Assembly (NCBI GenBank): GCA_005281725.1
Contig: SSBO01000003.1
Span: forward strand, 1,449,396-1,513,395
Direction: 5' to 3'
Origin: Wuchereria bancrofti
Taxonomy: Eukaryota > Nematoda > Chromadorea > Rhabditida > Onchocercidae
Length of the DNA stretch: 64,000 nucleotides
Part shown: piece after piece, positions 1 to 12,947 of the stretch
Layout: each line of letters starts with the position of its first letter
How positions within the stretch are numbered: the stretch's first letter is position 1
The notes under the pieces: generated by a model
Told to the model about the DNA's origin: nothing
The model's database searches: none
Seen by the model: only the letters and a program-made list of their open reading frames with translations
Position numbers and translations under genes: made by a program

Positions 1-3000
1 TTCTAACCAAATTATCCCGCCGCTTTTATTTTATCAATCACAAGTCATTTTCTTTCTCAACAATCTTTTCGCGGTAGTAGCACCAATCATTGGATACTTT
101 TTGACCATTCATTGATGCATATTTCATGAAAAACTGAATTTTTTGCCTTTGAGCTAAGTTATATATTCAATTCCAATCGTTGAGCAGTTCGAAAACATTC
201 GAGATTGATCTGTATGATTTACTGATATCATATCTTATCATAGTCCTATGCATATAAGTTCTGGGCATAATTTCATCAGATTCTTAGAAAAAAAAAGCAA
301 CAATTTAAAGGTAGCAAAAACGAAGCATAATGCAATGGAGAAGTTAGAATAATTTTGAAAAAATTTGATTGATGATACAGAATCAAAAACAATTTCTAGT
401 TCATTTATAAACAGAAGAAAAAGGTCAAGTGTCGCTTGTAATTAGAGGGCTTGTCAAACATGATGGTAATACAGCATATTACAACAACCCCTTTTTGGAC
501 GTTCATGTTTGCTGAGGCATATCAATCATTAAAGCGTTCTCCTGTCCGATCGGACATTCCTGATCTTTTTATTGATGCATTCTTCTTCTTCCCTCATCCC
601 TTTCTTTTCTCTTGAATGAAACTTGACAGGAATGAATCCATGTTGATAGAATGTAAATTTTTGTTTCATCATCTGGAACTTAGATAAATCATCGAAAAGA
701 AGTCATCTAAAAATGATACTAAATCTATCAATTTTAATTAAATTTATCTTCTTAATCAGTAGAACCAGTAATGCACTAAGTTTGCTTGTTAAAGTTGCAT
801 TAGCTAAAACTTTTTAATTAAAATCGATAGTTTATTGAAGTTACATCAAATGATAATCACAAATTAGGAATCAGTTTCAAAGTGGCAATAAGTTTATATG
901 TTCATTTTAAAACAACAAATTAATTTCAAGCTTCTTTCTCTACTTCTCATGCTAAAATATATTTGGTCACAGTTTAATTTAGTCTTTCTTTATCGATCTA
1001 ATTACAATTTTTATTTACGACTAATTCTTGTTATAATAAGCAATTTTTTAATTATTTGATTGTAAAAATATCTCAAATCCTTCATAACGTAGTTAAATTT
1101 GCACATTGTTGGTTATCTTAAAGCGCATCTCATTTTTCTGTGCTGTAAAGTTGCAGTAATGTACTGTGTAAAGTTCGGCTAACAATTTGAGTCAGTTGGC
1201 AAGCCATTGATCATCACACCCTCCATTTAAAATATATCTTTAGATTATTTGAAAAAAAAAAAAAAATCTATACTATAGCGCCTTCTAGTCGCTATCATTT
1301 TTTTGGCGTCTTGTTTTGCCTTAGGCGTCATTGATCCGATAATGGACATTGTATAATTTAACATGACATATCAAATTACTTAGAGGCGCCAACAAGCTTG
1401 CAAAAGTTTGAGCAAAAAAAAAAAAAAAAAAGAAAGGAAATTTTGGTTAAAAAAACTTTACGGATCTACTTACTTCTCTTTTGGTTTTTGGAATTTGTAA
1501 TTATAAATGTTTAGATTTTCGTTTTTAGTCTACTTTAATGTGTAATTTTATTCCCGAACTATTAGGAAAACAAAAGTGACCAAAGACTATCATCGAATAA
1601 ACTGAAAATTACAAATGCAATGATGAAAGTAAAATTTAAATTTGCCAGTGTTTAACAACTCTGACAATTTGAACGAGAAGCAAAATAATTAAACAAAATA
1701 GTTTAACACTATGCATAAGCTTATTTTCCATTTTCATCAATTTTCATTGAAGAAAAATTACACTGAATGATTAATCTTTAGTCAGATTTTTTTTTTTGGA
1801 GATTTCGAGATTAACAACTTTTCAAGGATTGGAATGTTTGGTATATCTTTTTGAATTTTGCAGAAATTCTTGAAAATTTTTTTTCTTAAAAAAAATTTCA
1901 AAAAAAAAAAAATTCTAAAAAAAAAAGGTTTTATTCCAAATTTTATATCATTGCGACACTTTGCAAACGAAACCAATTGAGTAATACTCGAGATATTAAA
2001 AAGAGAAAGTTGAAGTACTACTGTATCTTCTTTCATGACGTGTTGAAATATCGAAAGGTGATTGGAACAAACACGTTTTAGAAAGGTTTTGTAGACAAAA
2101 AAAACGGGTACCAACATCATTCTCATCTCATATCAACTCTCGAAATCTTTTATCAAAGCATTCAGTTTCGGGAAAAGTTGAAAAGAAAAACGATAGAAGA
2201 AAGTAGTAAGAGTTGGATGATTCTATATATGAATGTGAAAGTATACGGTCGGCCACAATAAATAGATTCGTATCGCTGCATATCTGATTAAAATTCTTGT
2301 TTTTCAATTTTTTAAAACATATCGATGACATTCTCGAACAGCGATCTGTCAAGGTCAAGATACTGTCCATCTTCTTCAACATTTAGTTTTCTCTTTCTTC
2401 CAAATGATTTAGACAAATATCATTTTAGTCCTTTTTTTAATATGATACTTAAAATGTGCATTTAAGCCTAACTTTTCTCATCATTGTGAAGCAACTTTTT
2501 TAACTTTGTAACAAAATCTCAGATGAAAAATTTTTAAATTAGTGACTTCTCATAATGCTAATTAAACGTCTTTCAAAAGGAAAAGGTAATTTTGAATTTG
2601 TAAGTTCAATTCCTACAGTCATATTTTACAAAGGGCTTTAACGAGATTCCGAATTTCAAAAATCAATAAACGAAAGAAGAAAGAGTCATTATTTCTAGAT
2701 GAAACGGTTAAAAACTTGAACTATAGCATTTCAAAATGTTGAGCCATTATAATAGAGCATATCTTCCGATAAGAATTATTATATATGACATTTCGAATTT
2801 AAATATCCTTTTGATTCTTCCCAACTTCATTTGTATTTGCAGTAATACTTATTTAATTAAATATCGCGAATACTTACAAAATCTTTTTACATAGAATGGA
2901 TGATCGAATGACCAAAAAAAAAAAAAAATCGTTTTTAAAAAATGATATATCGTTCTTAAACAAATAAATTTCTCATCTGTGATAGAAATAATGATTGTAT

Positions 3001-6000
3001 TGATGGTTTGGTAGACGGAAGGGCGCACCTATGTGTCCGTGCTTCTTCTCACTAATGTAAACAATGTTCGAATCCATCTACAAATAGGAATTCCTCGTAA
3101 AATAAACGAATATTTCATCTCTCCCTGGGTGCTAATGATGGTTTCATCCAACGAAACGAGGACTATTCAAATGATTGATTTACGGTAAAGAGATCGAAGA
3201 GTATAGGTTTCGAATAATGGCTGTGTCCACCAACTATAATTTTAAAAAATTGTCACTAAGGAAGAAAAAAATAGATACGAAGTTGGTTAATTGGACAATA
3301 GCGCAGCTGCGAAAAGGGATTGTTATCGAGAAGGTATCAAACAAGCTGTTTAAATATTCCTCCGAAATGATTAAGGTAGTCTTAATATATTAAAATAAAG
3401 CTATCGTTAATAAAACGATTCTATTGACAAATAATTTTCGAACATTTCAAATAGAACTGATATTAAATCTCATTCAATGGTATGCAAAAAATTATAATAA
3501 TAAATGAAAAAAGATAAATGAAATAAAAAAAAAATAAGTGGTTATAACAACTAAATGAGCTAAATAAATGTATTAAATATAGAATAACTGTCACTTTTAG
3601 TGAAAAAGAGGGATGAATGGGAACGCTGTGTTTAATTCATCAAAGATCGAATGATTTAATTTCCATAAAATTTTAAAGCTCCGATTCCTACGTTTCAAAA
3701 TTTTTCATTGTTCGCGATTTGTTATGCGATCGGTGCTAGGATTCGCAATTGTCGTACCATCCAGCTGCACGTCAAATTGTCTACTACATATAGTACTAAA
3801 CAAACATTAAGCGAATATGAAATTTAAGGAAATTCCATTCAAATGACCGAAAAAATGAGCAGTTTGAAAAGAATAAACACGGTAATCACTTTGAAGTTCG
3901 TTGCACACTATTCTTTTTACGTTTTACGTTCCCGTTCCCACCCACTATTACAGCTGTTTGTCGTAAAAATGAAATAACTTTTTCAATTTGATTGTCACCA
4001 ACATCTGCTTATAAAATTATCCAATGATTCTTTCGCTAATAAACACCTTTAACATTGTAATTTCCAAGATTGAAATCAAATCAAATAATGATGATTAAAC
4101 ATTTTGAATGAGGCAGAATAAGTGGCAATAGTACAGAATAATATTGGTATAACTTGACTTTCTTTGACAATAATATCTGACTTCAAAAATTTTAATTAAT
4201 GCAACGAATAATGAACTGAAATACCTAGACTGAAATAACACATATAACTTTAAATGATTTTAAATCCATCATAATCGAACGCTTCTTATCATGACGACAT
4301 CCTAAATACTTAACATAGTATGGTAAAGTCAATAAATGTGACCTTTTTCAAAGTCCTCGCCGCAAATGCCATAATTAATTGATATATGATATTCCTTAAT
4401 AACATAATTAGTCATTTTGACAGATTTACAAACAATTATTTTATAGTAAATAAAATAAATTTTAATAAATAAGCGAAGTATGTGTTAGTGTGTTAATATA
4501 TATAATAGTTGAAGATAAAATGAGAGAGAAATAAAGTAAAAAAGAAAAGAGTAGAAATTATCAATGATCAAACTAACATTTCGTCTTTTACAAACTGAAT
4601 ATTTCTTCAACAAACATCTTTCTGCATGAATTAACAAAATAAATTAAATTCGTAGTATAGTTAGAAGTTCAACATGAGAGGTTTAACCGTACTGTTGATG
4701 AAAAAAAAAAAAGGGATATGAAATTCAAATTGAAGGTTACTTCGACGATTGATGTTGACAATTAAACATTGCGATTTGAGACACAGATAGGAAAACCGAT
4801 CGCAATGGCAACCACCCTACTATATACACTCTTATGCCACAATTTCATCTTTTTACATTTTTCTTCCTCTAATAAATATTTGAAAGTTTACACTTGCAAA
4901 TGCAAAAGGTTAGATAGTATAACCGATCTAAAACACAACTTTAATTATCTTCTTGTATACATTTCTAAATATTATTAGCATGAAATTTTCCTTCCATCAA
5001 GATAGAACGATTGTCTGAAAATATAAATGATTAGTGGAGATTCATTTTCAATTTAAAATTTATGGTATCGTTTTTCTTGCTTTAACGTTGATTGATGTAA
5101 CTGTAAGTGAAGTATGATTAAAACAATCGTTATTACTATTACTGATAATGTTGTAGGCATGTCAGTAGACTAAAATTCAAGGTCTTGCATTTTTTTTTTT
5201 TTTGAGGAAGGGATTTATTTATAACAAATTTCTCGAGAGTTAATGGCTAAGAGTGAAGATTGGGATGCATTGATTATACTCAAGGACGATCTGATGGATT
5301 GGTGACATCAAGATCGCAGAATAGTAATGGAGACATGGTTACATGCTACCAAAAAGTTATCAAATTGTTGAATCTGTACGATGAAAACGAAAGCGACCAA
5401 CTGAAAAATGCTTTTTTTTTTTCTTCAAAAAGAATTGAAATATGCGCTTACATGAACAAAATGATGAATGTCATTGTTGAAATGATTAATTATAAAGAAT
5501 TTAATAAAACTCTCTTCAAACTGAATTATGTGTATTGCTCTGTTCTGTAAATTATCACTAAATCATTATTGTATCAATGTTAGAATATATTTCTGTCATA
5601 TTCATTCATTAAGTAGTGAAATGATTTTAAAATAAAAATTTCAAACTATTTGAAAAGGATTTATTATGCAAATGAAAGATAAATATTGATTATAACAGAA
5701 ACTGAGAATAAGCTGTACTTATTGATGTTTACAAAAATGGCATATATTCAGCAAGAATTCTTTTACAAATTTTTTTGCAAATTTATTATAATCGTTTTTA
5801 GTTATCTGTGATGTATTTTTAGGATACTAATAGAGGTCTTCGTGTCATGGAAATCAAAGGCGGCACCGTAATTTGAATAAATGAAAGCCTGTTTGTAACA
5901 CAATATCGAAAGACGATCGACGATGAATGGATGAAACTAAAATGTGCGGCATGAAAGATTTTAAAGAAGGAGGAGAAGGTCTTTTGTACCGTAATATACC

Positions 6001-7031
6001 GCTATCATGGAGTTCCATCAGCAATGAACCATCTTTTCGCGCATAAATTTCTATTTTTAATTTTTTTGAAATTGAAAATGCTTCAATCTTTATTTGCAAT
6101 GCCCTTGAAAATAAAATTATTACTCACCTTTCATCATTTTTCCTAAACTTTTCCAAATTTAGCATAGCCTGATTTTTTCATAAATAAGGAAGTCTTGTCA
6201 AGAAAATCAACAAATGAATTTCATTCAAATGAATAAGTTATTGAAAATTATTCAGAAGAACGTTTTATCACAGTTCATATCTTTCTAATTTGGCATTACA
6301 AATTTTTATTAGCAAAACTGACCAGCAATTACTGAAAGCTAGATCATACTTCATACTCTTACATTCCTACATTATATTTGTTATAGCGTTAAAAAAATTT
6401 CTTTAAAGAAAAAAAAACTTGGAAAAATTAAAACGAATTACAAACATTTGATAAATATATTTTAACTAAAAAATATCACTTAAATAAACCTTAAAATACT
6501 TTCATTATTTTCCAGCAGTTAATGGCATCTTATTTGCTGGAAAGTTCTTCAACATTTGTATATAATCAGGTCCAAAAAGCGTATTTTGTTCAATATTTTT
6601 TTGATTTTTTTCTCCATTCCGAAATATTAAAATATATTATTCATAGTCCTTCAAAACAATTTTGACTATTTTCCTAGGTCAAATAAAATTTTAATTTTGA
6701 ATACTGCTGAATCAAACAACTGACTAGAAGAAGGAAAATTTTCAATAAATACTTTTTCAGGTTTCAAAAAGTCTATCAATAATTTGAAGTTCAAAATTCA
6801 AAGTCATCTTTTTACATTTCAAACCAATTAAATTTAATGTGAAATGTGGTTCACTTATTAGAATGATTGTGAATAACACAAGTACTGAAAGAAAGGAAAT
6901 ACAATACTTTTTGTTTGACATGTCGTTACATCATCAATAAATTTCATTTCAACATATTCCAAGTTAAAAAATAACAAAAGGAACTTTCAAAATAATGCTG
7001 CGCTATTGTCTCATGAAAGAGGAACGGACGC

Positions 7032-7072
7032 ATTGAAAGTTATATGAAAATTTCAAATTGAAAGTTATATGA
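7032..7072. repeat. Short direct repeat
   Basis: A 16-base word, ATTGAAAGTTATATGA, occurs twice in the same orientation (7032-7047 and 7057-7072) in gene-free DNA. It is probably a local replication-slippage duplication. Confidence 0.6.
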
Positions 7073-8572
7073 GTTGTAGCGGTCAGAATGGACATTAAGA
7101 TTAGTCATTAAGTGGATAATTAATATTTACTGTGTTGAGAAAAAGATTACAGAGTGAGCATATATATGGAAAGATGAAATATGAGATAACTGCAAATTAC
7201 TCACTAAATAATTATGTAAATAAGTAGTTATGGTTTACACAAATGAGTTATAAAGATCTTTGACCTGATTAAATGATATTTGCAAATAGATTCGATCATG
7301 TCGGAAGATTATCGATGGAAAAAGGGATGAAAAAGGATTAAATATTTTGTACTTTCTGGTTGTTACAAGTAAGATTGACAATAAATTATAAATATTAACT
7401 TACACATTATATTCACAATCATTAATTACTTTTATCCATAAAACTTAAATTTAAAGATTACTCTATGAATATATTTTTAAATTTTTAAAAGATAATTTCA
7501 CTAATTCGATCGATTCAATCAACGTTCAATGTTTATTTCTGCTTAGAGAAGCGAAATGTGAATTATTTCCATAGCAACAATATTTTAAATGCATTCACTT
7601 GCTTCATTCATAAAGCTTTTTCTCTTCATGTTAACGACTATGATAAAATAAAAAAAAAGTATTTCTAATTTTATGCTTAATGAATGATACTTTACGTTAT
7701 CATTAGCTCAAATTTTTTTGATAATTTGATAATAAACTAAAACTAGCGTTATCCTATCAAAATTCTTGAATTGCTATCCATTATTCTAACTAATATTCTA
7801 CAATAACTTAATGAAACTATAAAAATCTTCAAACTTTGTTAATAACACCTCATTTAATGATGAATTTGATATTATAATAAGTAAAAAAAAAAAAAATAAT
7901 TAAATGCAATTGTGTTTCAAGAAAATAACGCACAACTTTCATCATCTAAAAAAAAAAAATAAAAAGAGAATAGCATTGAATTGCAAAAAGATAGCTATTA
8001 GTTTTATAGTAGCAAAGAAATTAGCTCATTTTTTTTTTTGCTCATTATAGTCTCAAGTGTCATCTGATAAATTCCATCCTAGCAGTGCATTTTCATGCCA
8101 TTCTTCACGAATGATATCCTTTCTTTCGATGGAAAGCCAATATTTTTCAAGAATCTTTTATAAATTTTTTCAAAGAAAGCATCTTATTTCATTATAAATT
8201 TCTTTTGCAATGAAATAATGACAAAACTAACTTTTTCATTTCTTTCTTTTTATGACAGCTTAATTAATGCGGAAATTTGCGCTTCATTAGAGTAGTTCTG
8301 GAGCGATTTTGGACGTGAACTTCTCGAATGAAACAGTAGCATTTCGTACTGAATTGGTTATGTTATTATCTATCGAAGATCATTACTAATCAGTTTATCA
8401 GTATTATTATCATTTAATTGCATATCCAAATAGTTTTGTTTTGTTAATACTATTACAACGTGAATTAACATCAGATAGCTTTTTATATGCAACATAATCC
8501 CTATGCTACTAGTGTTTGTTAAATAATTTTACACCGATTTTATCATCTGGAAAAAGTATTTTTTATATTTCA

Positions 8573-8698
8573 GCACCATTTCCATGGATACCTTTACTAG
8601 TGATAAGTGAGCCCTTCAACAATTTCTTTCTTTTTCCTATGTAAAATATTCCTTATATACTGGCTGTTCAGTTATAAAGGTATCCATGGATATGTTGT
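8573..8698. repeat. Inverted repeat with 16-bp perfect arms
   Basis: TAAAGGTATCCATGGA at 8675-8690 is the exact reverse complement of 8581-8596. Allowing a few mismatches, the arms extend outward to about 24 bases (8573-8596 and 8675-8698). The 78-base spacer shows no further pairing that I can see. No flanking target-site duplication was recognised. It could be a small foldback element, a structured RNA, or chance. Confidence 0.5.
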
Positions 8699-9600
8699 TA
8701 ATATTTTCATATTGAATTATTAAGTTAACAAGCAATGTTTCTTAATTATTATGAATATCTAAAGTGTTTATCTTTCTTTATTTAAATGAAATTATTACAT
8801 CTTTGTTTATCTTATTATACACATTTTGTGGTATTAATTAAATTTTATTTTGTTTTACAGGTAACCTATGAATACGTCAATACAGTGAATAGCATATCAT
8901 TTATTAGAAGCGATAGTTGCATCTAAAAAAAAAAATCAACTTGTCACTTTATCAATGGAATTGCTGTGTTGTAGTTGGTTTTTGATTAGTGTACATGTAC
9001 GTTACAAGTTATACTACGCTTAATTTGTAACGAGAGGTCACATATAATTATTCATAATATTTACTTTAAATATATTCTAAGCTGATAATAATTTTAAAGC
9101 AATATTTATGTATGGCATTTGAAATTCCGAATCCAGTTATCCAAGTTTATAAAAGTCCCATAAAGTAATTAGAGTATAAAAATAAGCCACTAATTGAAAA
9201 TTAAAATATTCTTTGGATTAAATTTTACATTTTATGTTTTAATTACGAGATTAAACCTTGCACGTAACTATTAGCTTTCATTTTGAATCTATTTTAAATA
9301 CTAATGACTCTTAATTCATATCATGTCACCCAATTTGTTTGCAAATATTATTAGTTGATCAAATTCTTAGCACAACATATCTGTCCATTCAAGCATAGCT
9401 TTTTTTTTTGCTATGTTAGCTATTCGTTTGAAAAAGTAATATAGCAAAATTATTTCAATGATTGCTTTGTCACTTATCGATCAGTTTGATCAATTTATGA
9501 TCAATTTCAGGAAAGAAAAGGAATGAATAATCGATAATTGCTTAGGCATAATTTGTTTGTCATCTTTACTGAATGTTGAATATTCATTTACTATTCCGTA

Positions 9601-12600
9601 ATGGGCAATAACTACACTCACTTGGCTACTCAGGATCCTTCCGAATTACATTCATCATCAGCAGGAACCCGACCGGATATCTCGAAATTACAGAAATGGA
9701 CCACACGATTCACTCCTGCTGATCATACATCAAATATTAAAATGTATAAATTTGCTGGATAAATTTCAGAAGAGTTCTTCAATTTGATTGTTTAATTTAT
9801 TAGACTGAAAGCTGAATAAATCAGCATGAACCTTACTGATTATTCCTGAATGTTTAATTTTGATATCACATTGCAATAATGTATCGCGGACTTTAAAGGA
9901 TTTCAAATGATAGATGGCTATTATTAGGCTTAGACAGTCTGTACTTGATTAAACCTAAAATTATTTTCAGTATTTTGCTTTCATTGCCTAATTACTATTT
10001 CAGTTTTATTATTAGCATGCTCAACTGTCGTGAAATAATTTAGTCTTTCAATAATGCAATATTTACAAATTGAGTAAATAATATATGCTCATTTAAATAT
10101 AAGACTAGAAAGTTAAAAAAAATTTTTTAGATCTAGAAGTACATCACAGTTCAGAGAAATACATCCAATCATACGCGCTCCTGTCCATAGTGATGCTATC
10201 GGAGCATTGGCAGCAGTAAGACCTGGCATAGTACTTAGCGGAGGCCGTGATAAGGTTTGCTTTTTTAATTTATTGCTTGAATTTATTCCAGAAAAAAAAA
10301 TTTTTTCAATAAGATTAAGTATTGAAATATTTTATAGTTGTTAGCACTGCACAACATGGATACGGGAAAATGTATTTTACGATGGTACGGTCACGAAAAG
10401 GAAGTCACTAAGGTAACGTATATGCGCAAACTGTTAATCGAAGCATTGTTTTTTTTTTCCCGGGTAACTTTGCCTAGGGTTGTATCAAATATCATAATCT
10501 AAGATGTAGAATTTTCTTTGTAAACTTGTGCTCAACTTCTAGAAGTTATGGAAACATCGGTTTTGAAAGTGAAAAAACCAGAATGGTTGAGTAGCTTTTT
10601 TGGAAAATTGGAAACCGATGACTATAATTTTTTAAATATCCTCGTAACATATCTTTTTTATCTTCTTTGGTTATATTATTTAACTAAAGATATAATAACA
10701 TTTAGAAAGTATTGGAGAGCAAATATAAATTTCTTTTGCAGTAGTGAAAATAAAAAACTGAAAAAAGAAAAATATGCATTGGTTTTCTGATTAAACCATA
10801 AAATCAGAAATTCGTCGCTTTTTTTTTGAAAATAAGTTTACTTCGTTGTGAGTGATCGTACTTAGATTAAGCTAGTAATAGTCATGCTTGTTAATAGTGA
10901 AATTACTCATTTTTTTTTATTAATATATGTGTTTTATTAAAGATTATTCAGTTACATGTACGTGAACGTGCACGTGAACGTATGTGTGAAGTACATATAC
11001 AATAATTTCACTTCTGTAATTCAGATCAAGAGCACACGTAGTGTTTTATTCATATTGTTAGGAAGATAAGCATTGAAAGACAATTAATTTGTAAAACTGC
11101 AAGTCTTATAGAAGAAAAAAGATAAACGAATAATTTGTTGGTTTTTTTTTGAATAAATTATTTATAGATTTCATACCAAAATACATTTGCAAAGCATTTT
11201 ATTCTCAGTGGTTCAAGAGATTCGCAGATCAGACTATGGCAATTTGATAGTCCAAGTACTTTACGCATCTTTTCGGGTCATCAGATGAGTATCGGTGGAT
11301 TGGCCATGCTTGATCGTGAGTAGCTCAGAAATCATTTGAAAGAGATTCGTGATCAGAGATCAAATATTTTAAAGGATGTGAGCTGAACAACAAATTTATA
11401 AAGCTAAAATATGAAACTTGCAGAAACGACATTTGTCTCGGGAGCACGAGATGCCACCTTACGATTATGGGATCTCGAAATGGGCACATGCTTGCGTGCT
11501 GTTCGTCATTCCAGGAATTTGGTAATCATTTGTTTTTTATTTCATTTTGTAAAATAAAGTTTAACAACTAGATGTTATGCTTGTTATTCTATATGCAAAA
11601 CTAATTTCATTAAATAAGTAATAACTAATATAAATTTTGAACTGAACCATTCCATGAAGAAAAGTATACAAATTACAGGTAACTCATATATCACATTGTA
11701 GCATAAATAATCTGCTTGCCCAATCATCTGAAGATAAACAATTGAAGTAAGTTTCTATCAATTTCCAATTTCTAACTTTATTATAGCTTCACTACTCAAT
11801 AATAATAAATGAAGATGTTTAAGTAATGAAGAGAAATCAGGTAAAAATGACAATCTCGACGATTTCAAATTGGAATCAAATTTCTCTTTACTGAATATTG
11901 TTGCAGAATTTGGGATGGTCGCAATTTGTGCCTTGCATTTCAGTTTCCAAAAAAAAATCATATCCTTACGCATTGTGATTTTTTACCAGATGGTAATTAC
12001 TGCATTACATCAAGTAATGGTTTTAATGGTGATGGTTGTGAAATTACGGTAAATTATATTATCATTTAAATTTTAAAGATGAAATTATATTATCATTTAA
12101 ATTTTAGAAATGAATTATATTATCATTTAAATTTTAAAGACGTAAGCGATAATATACTGTAAAACTTGTTTTCAGAGAGATTTCAGCGAGACATTTTCTT
12201 TACTGTTATCAATTATATCATTCAGTGTTATTTCTAGCTATGGGATATTCGACAACAGAAGATGATCCAGGAATATCGTGGACATGAAGAATCAGTAAGC
12301 TGTACAATTTTTCTGCCACAACAGATAATCTCAAAACGTATACTGTTGAGTGTTTCCGCTGATCATACTGTCAGATTATGGAATGTTGATGATGGAAGTA
12401 AGTTTCTCTTTTTGTGTACAATTTTAATTTGAACTAAAAATTTATTATAACTTTTCTATTTCGAAGATTGAAATTTATAAACTGAAACTTTTGATCATTT
12501 ATATCACGTATATTTTTCATTCTGACTTATTTAATTATTTTAATTTAGACTAATTTCTTTCAGAAAATTTCATTCTTACTATTTTATAATATAATATGGT

Positions 12601-12947
12601 TTCAGGTTGTCTATGGAGTGAGCTTATACCAACAGCATCTGATTTATTAGCATGTATAGGCTTCAGAGATGGAAAGTAAAATTATACTTTTTAATTTTCT
12701 TATTTTCTTGCATAGGTAAATTATTGAAATGATATCATGTATTATTTTGATTGTTGAATTTTGATTTATTACTAAATTGATTGAAATTAAATAAAAATTG
12801 ATTGAAATTTACAAATTTTACAGTATTGTTGTCAGTGGATTAAATGCAACATTTTGTCATTTGCGAATTCTCAGTCGTGCTGCTCGTCCTTATCTTGAAT
12901 GTATTTCTGCAACACAGTCGCGCAGTCGATATTCAATAAACTCCTAA
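9601..12947 (+). CDS. wdr-31: WD40-repeat protein, WDR31 homologue
   Basis: Ten exons: 9601-9743, 10131-10254, 10338-10412, 11168-11315, 11424-11521, 11679-11746, 11907-12048, 12238-12397, 12606-12675, 12824-12947. All phases agree and give 383 residues with a TAA stop. Seven WD blades run from about residue 60 to 370, with GH...WD-type strands such as SGSRDSQIRLW, SGARDATLRLWD and SVSADHTVRLWN. The segment [22 protein letters not shown] and the C-terminal blade closely match animal WDR31 as I recall it, which separates it from other WD40 proteins. The start MGNNYT fits an N-myristoylation signal (Gly2, Thr6). WDR31 acts at cilia, where it affects IFT and BBSome recruitment in C. elegans. The role here is inferred from family. 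No acceptor lies close to the ATG, so 5' leader processing is unknown. Confidence 0.9.
12052..12142 (+). repeat. Tandem repeat, three ~30-bp copies
   Basis: Three head-to-tail copies of a 30-31-base unit containing ATTATATTATCATTTAAATT begin at 12052, 12083 and 12113, directly after the donor of WDR31 exon 7. The copies differ at a few bases. It is intronic, with no coding role seen. Confidence 0.85.

Larger units (their letters stand above)
1..9600. other. AT-rich gene-poor stretch
   Basis: No gene model can be supported across these 9.6 kb. There are homopolymer A/T runs and scattered short open frames, the longest about 115 codons at 1782-2126 (-), whose composition is dominated by Lys, Phe, Ile and Asn as expected for random AT-rich DNA. 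A few slightly more GC-rich islands (about 460-615, 3000-3390, 5230-5420) hold short open stretches, but none forms a spliced frame or resembles a known protein. It probably contains the upstream region of the gene at 9601, and possibly distal exons or the 3' end of a gene outside the window. Confidence 0.6.

Noticed and set aside
1782..2382. Two adjacent minus-strand open frames (84 and 114 codons)
   Set aside because: Composition is Lys/Phe/Ile-dominated, a stop separates them, and no splice signals or similarity were seen.
3011..3081. tRNA-like stretch: GTAGACG near the start, GTTCGAATCC B-box-like word, CATCTAC at the end
   Set aside because: The ends can pair, but when the T-loop is placed correctly the T-stem and acceptor stem do not form, and there is no A-box.
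8580..8650. Possible terminal exon after TATATTTCAG reading PFPWIPLLVISEPFNNF
   Set aside because: No upstream exon on the same strand, and it overlaps the inverted repeat.
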